Below, piece by piece: positions 1 through 7,050 of a stretch of 64,000 nt of DNA. The number at the start of each line of letters is the position of its first letter. The stretch's first letter is position 1. The notes beneath the pieces were generated by a model. It was not told the DNA's origin and ran no database searches. It was given only the letters and a program-made list of their open reading frames with translations. Source of the DNA: Streptomyces natalensis ATCC 27448 (GTDB taxonomy: Bacteria > Actinomycetota > Actinomycetes > Streptomycetales > Streptomycetaceae); NCBI RefSeq assembly GCF_000935125.1, contig NZ_JRKI01000045.1, positions 1-64,000 of the forward strand, given 5' to 3'. The position numbers and the translations under genes are program-made.

Positions 1-321
1 GGGCTCGGGCTCGGGGGGCGCGGCGGAGGGTGGGGCGGGCTCGGGCTCCGGGGGCGGTTCGGGGACGGAAGACGGAGGCGGGGCAGGGGCGGGCGACGAG
101 GACGGCGGCGTGGGGCCCGGTGCCCGCAGCCCGGGCGGGGTGAGGGTCCGTAGCGCCGAAGCCACCCGCTCGTCCAGGCTGTCCCCCGCCGTGCACGCCC
201 CGGCGTCAAGGACCGCCCCGGCGTCCGCCCCCTCCTCTCCGACCCCTCCGTCCCCTCCCTCCCCGTACAACTGCCGCCACCACCTGTCCTCCTGGCCGCG
301 CCGTGCCCCCTGGTCGGTCAT
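1..321 (-). CDS. Unknown protein, N-terminal part (runs off left edge)
   Basis: Reads leftward from an ATG at 321 to the window edge in one open frame of 107 codons, so only the N-terminus is seen. The first 60 residues are ordinary (they start MTDQGARR and contain a WWRQLYG motif); from about residue 70 the chain becomes Pro/Ala/Ser/Glu-rich, with PPEPEP-type runs, which suggests a disordered linker before a domain that lies outside the window. I do not recognise the family. The 198-bp spacer to the divergent DUF456 gene should hold promoters for both. Codon use is normal for a high-GC actinomycete. Confidence 0.6.
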   Translation of the reverse strand, partial: MTDQGARRGQEDRWWRQLYGEGGDGGVGEEGADAGAVLDAGACTAGDSLDERVASALRTLTPPGLRAPGPTPPSSSPAPAPPPSSVPEPPPEPEPAPPSAAPPEPEP

Positions 322-519
322 GGCCCGTATTGTCCCGGGCGGGGCGCCGTGGAAACAGGGCGCGCGGGCGGGTTCCGGACGGTCCGGAGGCGTTCGCCGG
401 AGCGCGCGTCCGGGCGGCTTCCGGCAGGCTTGGGCCATGAACGAGCGCAGCGCGGGGGCCTCCCCGGCCGTAGCCCCCCGGCCAACGCTGGGAGGTGCCC
501 CCAGGGGGAGCGCCGTCAC

Positions 520-1002
520 ATGAGTGTGTGGCAGCTGGTCGCCGTCGGCCTGGTCCTGCTGCTCGGACTGGTCGGGGTGCTGGTCCCCGGTGTTCCCGGC
601 CCGCCGATCGTCTGGGCCGGTGTGCTGTGGTGGGCGATGACGGCACAGACCCGCACCGCCTGGACGGTACTGATCGCCGCCACCCTCGTCCTGCTCCTCA
701 ACCAGGCCCTCAAATGGCTGCTCCCGGCCCGCAGTCTGCACACCGTCGGCACGCCGTACCGCATCCTGTTCCTGGCCGGGACGGCCGGCATCGTCGGCTT
801 CTTCCTCCTCCCGGTCGTCGGCGCCCCGCTCGGTGCGGTCGGCGGCCTCTACGTCCTCGAACGCCTCCGGCTCGGCAGCCACGGCGACGCCTGGGCCTCC
901 ACCCGTACGGTCATGCGGGCGGTCGGCCTGAGTGTGCTGGCCGAACTGTTCGCGTGTCTGCTCGTGGTGGGGGCGTGGGTGGGCGCGGTCATCGCGGGCT
1001 GA
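520..1002 (+). CDS. DUF456 family membrane protein
   Basis: A 160-residue integral membrane protein. Hydrophobic segments lie near residues 4-40, 47-62, 83-105 and 135-158, and glycine-rich stretches (LGLVGVLVPGVPGPP, VVGAPLGAVGG) are typical of DUF456, a family of unknown function in which repeated small residues pack transmembrane helices. I chose the ATG at 520 because GGGGAG lies 9 bases upstream; an in-frame ATG at 349 would add 57 arginine-rich residues with no membrane character. Its 3' end overlaps the convergent alkA remnant by 14 bp. Confidence 0.85.
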   Translation: MSVWQLVAVGLVLLLGLVGVLVPGVPGPPIVWAGVLWWAMTAQTRTAWTVLIAATLVLLLNQALKWLLPARSLHTVGTPYRILFLAGTAGIVGFFLLPVVGAPLGAVGGLYVLERLRLGSHGDAWASTRTVMRAVGLSVLAELFACLLVVGAWVGAVIAG

Positions 1003-2133
1003 GCCGAGCCGCCGCGCCGTCCGTGTGCCGTACGGCCCCCGGGATGTCGCCCTGCGGCCGTATCCCGGCACGCCACAGATGGTGCAGCGCATACGCTCCC
1101 CAGGGCCGCCAGGCGTCCGCCACGCCGGCCGCCACGTCCGGGTCGCCCATCCCCCGCATCCGGATGTACGCGGCGGCCCGCGGCCCGACGCCGGGGAGCG
1201 CGGCCAGCGCCCGTTCGGCGGCGGTCCGGTCGGCGCCCGCGTCCAGGACCAGCGTCCCGTCGGCGAGCACGGTGCACAGCGCCCGCACCGGCTCCGGGAC
1301 GTCCGCACCGGCCAGCTCGGCGGGCGCCGGGAAGACATGGGCGAGCCCGCCGTCCGGCGTGTCCAGCGGCTTTCCGTACGCCCGTACCAGCCCGGCGGCG
1401 CGCTCCGGCGGCCCACCGAGCACCGTGCGCACGGCCAGCTCCTCCGGATCCGCGGCCCCCGGGGAGCGCAGTCCGGGGCACTGCGCCACCAGGCGCGCAA
1501 GCAGCGGATCGGCGCCCAGCCGCTCGGCGACGGCGTAGGGGTCCGCGTCCAGGTCGAAGAGGCGGCGCAGTCGCTGTACGGCCGTCGACAGGTCCCGCAG
1601 ATCGGTCAGCCGCAGTCGGCACTCCAGCCAGCCGCCGTCCCCGCCCCGGTCGGCCGGGCACACCAGCCCCGCGGGCGAGATGCGCCGCATACGGGCGCCA
1701 CCGCACTCGTCGACCTCGGCGATCGCGGTGCCGTGGGCGAGCCGCAGCGTACGGCGGTAGGTGCGGCCGCCGCGCGGTCCCGGTACCTCCTCGACGCCGG
1801 GCACCGCCCGTACGGCCAGGAAGTCGAACATCTCGGCCTCGGCGCACGGGCCCCGGTAGGCCAGCCGCAGCGGGATCCCGCCGGCCGCGTTGCGCGCAGC
1901 GCCATCGGCCGCATGGCGCGCAGCGCCGCGGGTCGCGGTGCGGGCGGTGCCGCGGGATGCCGCCGCCCGCAGTTCGCTCGGTGTGCCGGCGTAGATCTCC
2001 CGCATGGTCTCGTTGAACTGCCGGATGCTGGCGAACCCGGCGGCGAACGCCGGCTCGGTGACCGGCAGCTCGGTGGTCTGCAACAGGACCCGCGCGGTCT
2101 GCACACCACCTCGTACCGGGTCTCGTCATCCAT
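989..2133 (-). pseudogene. alkA: Decayed Ada/AlkA-type 3-methyladenine DNA glycosylase
   Basis: The readable frame (GTG at 2104 to TGA at 989) encodes the second half of an AraC-type helix-turn-helix (AFAAGFASIRQFNETMREIY) followed by an AlkA glycosylase domain. Intact relatives begin with an Ada-type zinc domain of about 80 residues. Here a plausible original start (ATG 2133, MDDETRYEVV) runs after ten codons into the helix-turn-helix in another frame, so the zinc domain and the first helix are gone and the join is out of frame. A second in-frame loss lies in the active site: the helix-hairpin-helix LPGVGPRAAAYIRMRGMGDPDV passes directly to ADAWRPWGAYALHHLW, without the roughly 20 residues that carry the catalytic Asp. 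The usual Trp of GPWT is also Arg. The product should not remove alkylated bases. Confidence 0.75.
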
Positions 2134-2250
2134 CGTTGTCCATCGTTCTCGACGCCACGGGCCCAGTGTGCGCCGTACGCGTCCGCATCACTGGCGGGAT
2201 ACGGACGCGACACTGAACGGCGCGGGCTGCTCCGCTACTTGGTTACTCCC

Positions 2251-3387
2251 TCACTCCCCACCGCCCCCGCCCCTCTTCCGCTCCATCATGTGCCGCCCGA
2301 GGGCCTGCTTCTGCTTCCAGTCCCGCCGCAGCACGGCCCGCGCCCGGGCGTCCGTCTTGGCCACGATGCGCAGATTCTCGCGCTGGAGCTTGCGGTAACT
2401 CTCCAGCCGGCGCGGGGACAACGCGCCGCTGTCGACGGCCTCCATGACCGCGCAGCCGGGCTCCGCCCCATGCGCACAGTCGGCGAACCGGCACCGCTCG
2501 GCCAGCGCCTCCACATCCGAGAACGTCCGCGCCAGCCCTTCCTCGGCGTCCCACATCCCCACGCCCCGCAGACCGGGCGTATCGATCAGCACGCCGCCGC
2601 CCGGCAGCACCAGCAGATCCCGTGTGGTCGTGGTGTGCCGCCCCTTGCCGTCCCGGTCGCGAATCGCCCGTACGTCCTGGACGTCGGCCCCGACCAACGC
2701 ATTGGCCAGTGTGGACTTGCCCGCGCCGGACCGCCCGAGCAACACCGACGTACCCCCCGCGACGACCGCGGCCAGCACCTCGACCCCCTCCCCGGCGGCC
2801 GCACTGACCGCCAGCACCTGCACACCGGGAGCCGCGTCGGCCACATCCGCGACCAGATGCCCGAGCCCCGCCGGATCCGCCACCAGGTCCGATTTGGTCA
2901 GCACCACCACCGGCTGGGCGCCGCTCTCCCAGCCCAGCGAGACGAAGCGCTCGATACGCCCCAGGTCCAGCGCCTCCGCCAGCGATACCGCGATCACCGC
3001 ATGATCGACGTTCGCCGCGAGAATCTGTCCCTCGGACCGCTTGGACGACGTGGACCGCACCATCGCCGTACGCCGCGGCAGCAACGCCCGTACGACACCG
3101 TCGAGATGGTCGCCCACGCGGCCGTTCTCGACGTCGATGACGGCCCAGTCACCGGTGCACGGCACCCGCATCGGGTCACTGGTCGCCACCAGCGCGGTGT
3201 CCGCCAGTGCGGTCCGGACACCGTCGCCTTCGGCCACGACCGCATCCACCCGCCCGCGGTCCACGCGGACGATACGGCCGGGCACGAACCCCTGCCCGGC
3301 AAAGGGGGTGAAGCTCTCCGCGAACCCGTCGTCCCAGCCATAGGCGGTCAGCGGGTGCGCAGCAGCAGAGATATTGGCGTTGAACAA
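2251..3387 (-). CDS. rsgA: Ribosome small subunit-dependent GTPase A
   Basis: Circularly permuted GTPase that checks late maturation of the 30S subunit. In the 378-residue reading: an OB-fold N-domain (about 30-110), G4 TKSD at 164-167, G1 GRSGAGKST at 218-226, switch region with HTTTTRDL near 251, G3 DTPG at 269-272, and the C-terminal zinc site Cys299, Cys304, His306, Cys312. The start is a TTG at 3387 with GAAGGG exactly 8 bases upstream, giving MFNANISAAAHPLTAYGW, the usual N-terminus of relatives. In-frame ATGs at 3432 and 3540 lack a ribosome site and would add residues unlike the family. A 23-codon ORF with a very good ribosome site precedes it (3459-3530). Confidence 0.92.
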   Translation of the reverse strand: MFNANISAAAHPLTAYGWDDGFAESFTPFAGQGFVPGRIVRVDRGRVDAVVAEGDGVRTALADTALVATSDPMRVPCTGDWAVIDVENGRVGDHLDGVVRALLPRRTAMVRSTSSKRSEGQILAANVDHAVIAVSLAEALDLGRIERFVSLGWESGAQPVVVLTKSDLVADPAGLGHLVADVADAAPGVQVLAVSAAAGEGVEVLAAVVAGGTSVLLGRSGAGKSTLANALVGADVQDVRAIRDRDGKGRHTTTTRDLLVLPGGGVLIDTPGLRGVGMWDAEEGLARTFSDVEALAERCRFADCAHGAEPGCAVMEAVDSGALSPRRLESYRKLQRENLRIVAKTDARARAVLRRDWKQKQALGRHMMERKRGGGGGE

Positions 3388-3458
3388 CGCAAGGGCCCTT
3401 CGAGAAGGAGCGGCCCCGGCTGCGCGCGCCATGCGCGGCACACTGAAGGAAAGTCGAG

Positions 3459-3530
3459 TCAGCCGGAGACCACGGGAATGGAATTGATGATCTTCTGGAT
3501 GCGGGCAGCGCCCATCGCCATGACAGTCAT
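3459..3530 (-). CDS. Candidate 23-residue leader peptide upstream of rsgA
   Basis: ATG at 3530, TGA at 3459; the product begins MTVMAMGAARIQKIINSI and ends PVVSG. GGGAGGT lies 8 bases upstream of the ATG, one of the best ribosome sites in the window. It lies between a promoter-like pair (3601-3631) and the rsgA start 71 bases further on, and downstream of the CqsA-like gene. It could be a translated leader that controls rsgA, a small amphipathic peptide of its own, or chance. I know no family for it. Confidence 0.45.
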   Translation of the reverse strand: MTVMAMGAARIQKIINSIPVVSG

Positions 3531-3600
3531 CAGTACTCACCTCCCGGATTGCTCAACAGCAGACGAAGACGGCGTACGACCGCCGTCCCCAATGACAACG

Positions 3601-3631
3601 ACCCTAGACCGGCCTCGCGCTGCGGCGCCAA
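3601..3631 (-). promoter_or_regulatory. Predicted promoter for the leader ORF and rsgA
   Basis: On the minus strand TTGGCG (3626-3631) is followed after 19 bases by TAGGGT (3601-3606), close to the vegetative Streptomyces pattern though with a slightly long spacer. It starts about 70 bases before the small ORF and just past the stop of the upstream synthase, so rsgA need not depend on read-through. Confidence 0.4.
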
Positions 3632-3647
3632 TGATTTTCCGCGCCGG

Positions 3648-4805
3648 CTAGTCCAGCGCTGCCCGGCAAGCGGACACCAGCCTCTGGCCGTCCGAGTCGG
3701 TCAGCCCGGCGTTGAGTGACAGCCGCACCATGGAGCGCCGCCGCACCGTCGCAGGAGGGCAGAACACCGAACCGAACACCCCATGCCGCTCCAGTTCGTC
3801 ACGCAGCTTCATGACCTCCCGCTCCCCGCCCGCTTCGACGGCGATGATCTGGCTGCGTGAACCACGGAGGTTCAGCCCCGCGTCCGTCAGCCCGTCGCGC
3901 ACCAGAGCCGAGACCGCGTGCAGCTGATCACGCCGCCACTGCTCGCCCCGTACGACATCGAGGGCTGCGGCGAGCCCGGCCACGTCGTGGGGCAGCAGGG
4001 TGGAGCTGAAAATCGCGGGGTACGAGGCCATCTTGAAGTAACGCGTGAATTCCGGCTCGCCGGAAGCGATGAATCCGGCCCGTCCGGCAAACGCCTTGGA
4101 AAGGCTCGCGGTGATGAAGTGCACCCGGTCGGAGATACGGAGTTCCGCCGTCATTCCCGCGCCTCGCGGACCGCAGGTGCCCAATGAGTGCGATTCGTCG
4201 ACCACCAGAACGCAGTCGTCGGCAGACGCGATTCCCGCCACCTCGGCGAGCGGGCAGACACTGCCGTCGGTGCTGTAGATCGAGTCGACCAGGATCACCC
4301 CACGGCCGTATCGGGCGATCATCCGTGCCAGGTGGTCCGGATCGTTGTGGCGGAAGGGGTGCAGCGGAGCCTTTGCCGAACGGGCCCCGGACCACAGGGA
4401 CATATGGGCGAGCATGTCGATGTAGACGGGGGTGTCCGGCCCCGCGATCGTCTGGAGCAGTCCGGTGTTGGCCGCCCAGCCCGACTGGCACAGGATTCCG
4501 GCCCGATAGCCCACATGGCCGGCCAAGCTCTGTTCGAGCGCCAGCTGCGGATCACCGTCGTCCAGCAGCGTGCCCGACATCAAGGTGGTGTTACCGCACG
4601 CTGTCAGGGCTTGCGTCATCGCTCCGGTGATCCGCGGGTCGCGCGCCAGTGCCAGGTAGTCGTTACTCATCACGCGCAGCGCGTCCGCACCCGGCACCGC
4701 CCCGGCGAAAATCCATCTGCCGTCCCATGTGTCCCGCACCCGGGCCGAAGAGAAATGCTCCATGCGTTCCCGGAATCCAGCCGGAAGCCGAGGATTTTCG
4801 CTCAT
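3648..4805 (-). CDS. cqsA: CqsA-like alpha-oxoamine synthase (autoinducer synthase)
   Basis: A 385-residue PLP enzyme of the alpha-oxoamine synthase family (AONS/ALAS type). It matches the Vibrio CAI-1 synthase CqsA along its whole length as I remember that protein: SNDYLALA (47-54), QSGWAANTGLLQT (107-119), VYIDMLAHMSLW (127-138), VDSIYST (173-179), VDESHSLGT (202-210), Schiff-base lysine in TASLSKAFA (Lys237; Lys236 in Vibrio), SYPAIFSSTLLP (261-272) and GVFGSVFCPPAT (332-343). CqsA condenses S-adenosylmethionine with a medium-chain acyl-CoA to an aminoketone signal. No cqsS-type sensor kinase is nearby. The start ATG at 4805 has AAGGGAAAGA upstream. It diverges from the EF-hand gene across 141 bp. 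The substrate here is inference; an acyl chain of other length is possible. Confidence 0.85.
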   Translation of the reverse strand: MSENPRLPAGFRERMEHFSSARVRDTWDGRWIFAGAVPGADALRVMSNDYLALARDPRITGAMTQALTACGNTTLMSGTLLDDGDPQLALEQSLAGHVGYRAGILCQSGWAANTGLLQTIAGPDTPVYIDMLAHMSLWSGARSAKAPLHPFRHNDPDHLARMIARYGRGVILVDSIYSTDGSVCPLAEVAGIASADDCVLVVDESHSLGTCGPRGAGMTAELRISDRVHFITASLSKAFAGRAGFIASGEPEFTRYFKMASYPAIFSSTLLPHDVAGLAAALDVVRGEQWRRDQLHAVSALVRDGLTDAGLNLRGSRSQIIAVEAGGEREVMKLRDELERHGVFGSVFCPPATVRRRSMVRLSLNAGLTDSDGQRLVSACRAALD

Positions 4806-4946
4806 TCTTTCCCTTTGTCAACTAGCCAGAGAGTCGTTCCGCCGTCCGGACGATGAGATACACGCCCCACACGCGGCATCATTCTTCCCGGCGCGCTCTT
4901 CAACAGCGCCCAGCCGACGGTGGATTCGACCTTCGAGGTGAGATGC

Positions 4947-5504
4947 ATGACAACAGTTGACGGAGTTCTGGACCGAAAGTTGGACCGGGTGTACGCGATG
5001 CTCGCCGCCGACCGTGAAGGCGGGATCGTCGAGAGCGAAGTGCTGTCTCTGGCCGACAATTTGGGTGCCGCCTTCGGCCTGCCCACGGACGCTCCCAAGG
5101 TCAGCCGACTTCGGTCCGCCTTGGCGGAGCTCTGGCAAGCGGACGTGCGGCACATGGACACCGACGGCAACGGCCTTGTGGACCGCGAGGAGTTCATCGT
5201 CGGCATGCGCCGCTCGGCCGCCCACGACCAGGAGAGCTACCTTCGGCGGCTCGGCGCAATGGTCGACGCATGGATGAGCATTTGCGACGCCGACGACAAC
5301 GGCGTCATCGACCAGCAGGAGTTCACCACCATGTACGCCCGCACCCTGGGCGCTTCTCCTGCCGACCTCGCAGTGGCCTTCGCCAAACTGGACCTGGACG
5401 GTAACGGCACGCTCGACAGCCAGGAAATCCGCAAGGCCACCGAGGAGTACTACACAAGCGAGGACCCCGAGGCTCCGGGCAACTGGCTCTTCGGCCCCTT
5501 CTGA
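4947..5504 (+). CDS. EF-hand calcium-binding protein (calerythrin-like)
   Basis: A soluble 185-residue protein with three canonical EF-hand loops: DTDGNGLVDREE (71-82), DADDNGVIDQQE (114-125) and DLDGNGTLDSQE (149-160), each with acidic or Asn ligands at positions 1, 3, 5 and 12. A fourth, degenerate loop lies near residue 21 (ADREGGIVES). This is the calerythrin/CabC layout of Streptomyces calcium buffers or sensors. The start ATG at 4947 follows GAGGTGA by 4 bases; the earlier in-frame ATG at 4920 has no ribosome site. There is no signal peptide or membrane segment, so it should act in the cytoplasm. It shares a short divergent promoter region with the CqsA-like gene. Confidence 0.9.
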   Translation: MTTVDGVLDRKLDRVYAMLAADREGGIVESEVLSLADNLGAAFGLPTDAPKVSRLRSALAELWQADVRHMDTDGNGLVDREEFIVGMRRSAAHDQESYLRRLGAMVDAWMSICDADDNGVIDQQEFTTMYARTLGASPADLAVAFAKLDLDGNGTLDSQEIRKATEEYYTSEDPEAPGNWLFGPF

Positions 5505-5716
5505 TCGGACTCAAGGTCCTTGCGCCACCACTCCCGGCCGCTCCGGCTCCTGGCCCGCTTGCCCGGGACGGATCCGAGGGCGCTTCCCTCGGCAGGGAAC
5601 AGCGGATCCACCGGGGACTCCGTCCTGACCTCGCAGCAGGCGACGGAGACGGGAAGAATTCGCCGGAGCCCCCCTCCCCCGGCCGGGCCGTCGCTTCCCG
5701 TCTCCGTTCCATGGGG

Positions 5717-6460
5717 CTAGACCTGCGGGGGGAGGGTGAGCCAGAGGGCCTCGGTGCGCGCGCACAGCTCACCGTCGCGGGTGGCTATCGCGCTTCCCAC
5801 CATGTGCTTGCGGCCCGATTTCGAGATGACCCAGCCGAAGGTGACATGGTCCTCGCCCAGGACGACGGGCTTGGTGACGGTCGTGGCCATGTAGGCGGTC
5901 ACCGTCTCGTGCGGTGCGTCGCTGAACAGTCGGCAGGCCCAGCCGCCGGGACAGTCCAGTGCCCCCCATACCTGTTCGGCGGCCAACGTCGCACCGCCCT
6001 GGCCGAGTTCGGGATCCGGCGTCCAGGGGGCGACCACCATGCGTCGCTCGGGAAGCTGCGAGAAGTTCTGCCGCAGCCCCTGGCCCGGCGCCCGGTCTCC
6101 GCCGCATCCGTAGCAGTCGCGGGTGGTGAACGGGGAGTCCGTCAGGGGATGCCGCTTCGCGGCCGCGACCGCGTCGTCCCAGGAGGGAACGGACGGCGGC
6201 AGGGCCACCTCGTCGCATTCCTGGGCCGTGAGAAACACCCCCTCCGCATCGGCCAGTTCGTACCCCTTGTCCTCGGTGCTGCGCAGGGGCACGGGAGAAC
6301 CTAGCGGCATCGGCCGGCGGAAACTCACTTTCACCGAAGCGGCGGAAAGATTCCGCGAGAGGATCCCTGCCGCATAGCCGCCGAACCCCACGCCCGGAAA
6401 ACCGTAGACGTGCGGGGGTATCACCACTTCCACCGAATCCTGCGGTCGGTCGTGCGCCAC
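5717..6460 (-). CDS. Hotdog-fold thioesterase-like protein
   Basis: A 247-residue cytoplasmic protein. The C-terminal half (about 150-245) reads as a hotdog acyl-CoA thioesterase domain with the core strands VTAYMATTVTKPVVLGEDH, GRKHMVGSAI and LCARTEALWL; the N-terminal half has a weak second copy (GFGGYAAGILSRN, SVKVSFRRPMPLG), suggesting a double hotdog. A CYGCG motif near 120 is also seen in PaaI-like relatives. The GTG start at 6460 has AAGGAG seven bases upstream; longer readings have no such site. Next to an acyl-CoA-using synthase and a dead fadB remnant, it fits acyl-chain metabolism; the substrate is unknown. Confidence 0.7.
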   Translation of the reverse strand: MAHDRPQDSVEVVIPPHVYGFPGVGFGGYAAGILSRNLSAASVKVSFRRPMPLGSPVPLRSTEDKGYELADAEGVFLTAQECDEVALPPSVPSWDDAVAAAKRHPLTDSPFTTRDCYGCGGDRAPGQGLRQNFSQLPERRMVVAPWTPDPELGQGGATLAAEQVWGALDCPGGWACRLFSDAPHETVTAYMATTVTKPVVLGEDHVTFGWVISKSGRKHMVGSAIATRDGELCARTEALWLTLPPQV

Positions 6461-6729
6461 TGGTTGACTCCTTATGTCGCTGTGCCTCGTGTTCGCTGAC
6501 GTGCTGGGAGCATGCCGGAAGTTCCGGGGCCAGCGGCCGAAAACGCGCTCAACATAAGTGCGCGGAGCGCGTAAAGGCAGGGACGACCGACGGCACTCAT
6601 GGGGAGATGAGCACAACTCATCGCGGTTGACCGGCAGTTCGGCACATGGTCGGCTGAACTCCGCCCGGCATGGGGACGAGGGACAGCCCCCTCGCCCGTG
6701 CCGCCGGGTCCTGCCGGTCGGCCCCCCGG

Positions 6730-6989
6730 AACATCCTGGCTGCCGCCGTCGAGGGCTCCCAGGTGGACTTCGCCACCGCGCAGACCATCGAGGCGCGCCC
6801 GCATGGACCGGCGGTGTCCTCCAGTACGTCAACGGATACCAGGGTGGGCCAGGGTCGGAGGACCGCGTCGGGCTCCCCGGCTTCGTGGCACGGGCACGCG
6901 CGCTCGCCGCCACCTACGGCGAACGGTTCACGCCGCCCGCCCTGCTGGTCGAGAAGGCCGAGAAGGGCGAGCGGTTCGGAGACGGCTGA
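6730..6989 (+). pseudogene. Deletion remnant of a FadB-type 3-hydroxyacyl-CoA dehydrogenase
   Basis: The 6461-7050 gap holds this wreck. Frame one (6730-6798) reads NILAAAVEGSQVDFATAQTIEAR, like the mid-part of a multifunctional fatty-acid oxidation protein. At 6798 it jumps +1 into PAWTGGVLQYVNGY (from 6798), then GLPGFVARARALAATYGERF and a C-terminus ending at TGA 6989, which is the end of the same family. Some hundreds of residues of the dehydrogenase core are missing and the join is out of frame, so no functional enzyme results. Nothing before 6730 could be matched with confidence. Confidence 0.6.
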
Positions 6990-7050
6990 CGTAGCGCGCT
7001 TCGGTACGTCGGGGTCATGTGCCGGGTCGGACGCCGGGTCATGCGCCGGG

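Noticed and set aside
3388..3540. Longer rsgA from ATG 3540 or 3432
   Set aside because: No ribosome site, residues unlike the family, and 3540 would cover the small ORF that has its own strong ribosome site; TTG 3387 has GAAGGG at 8 bases.
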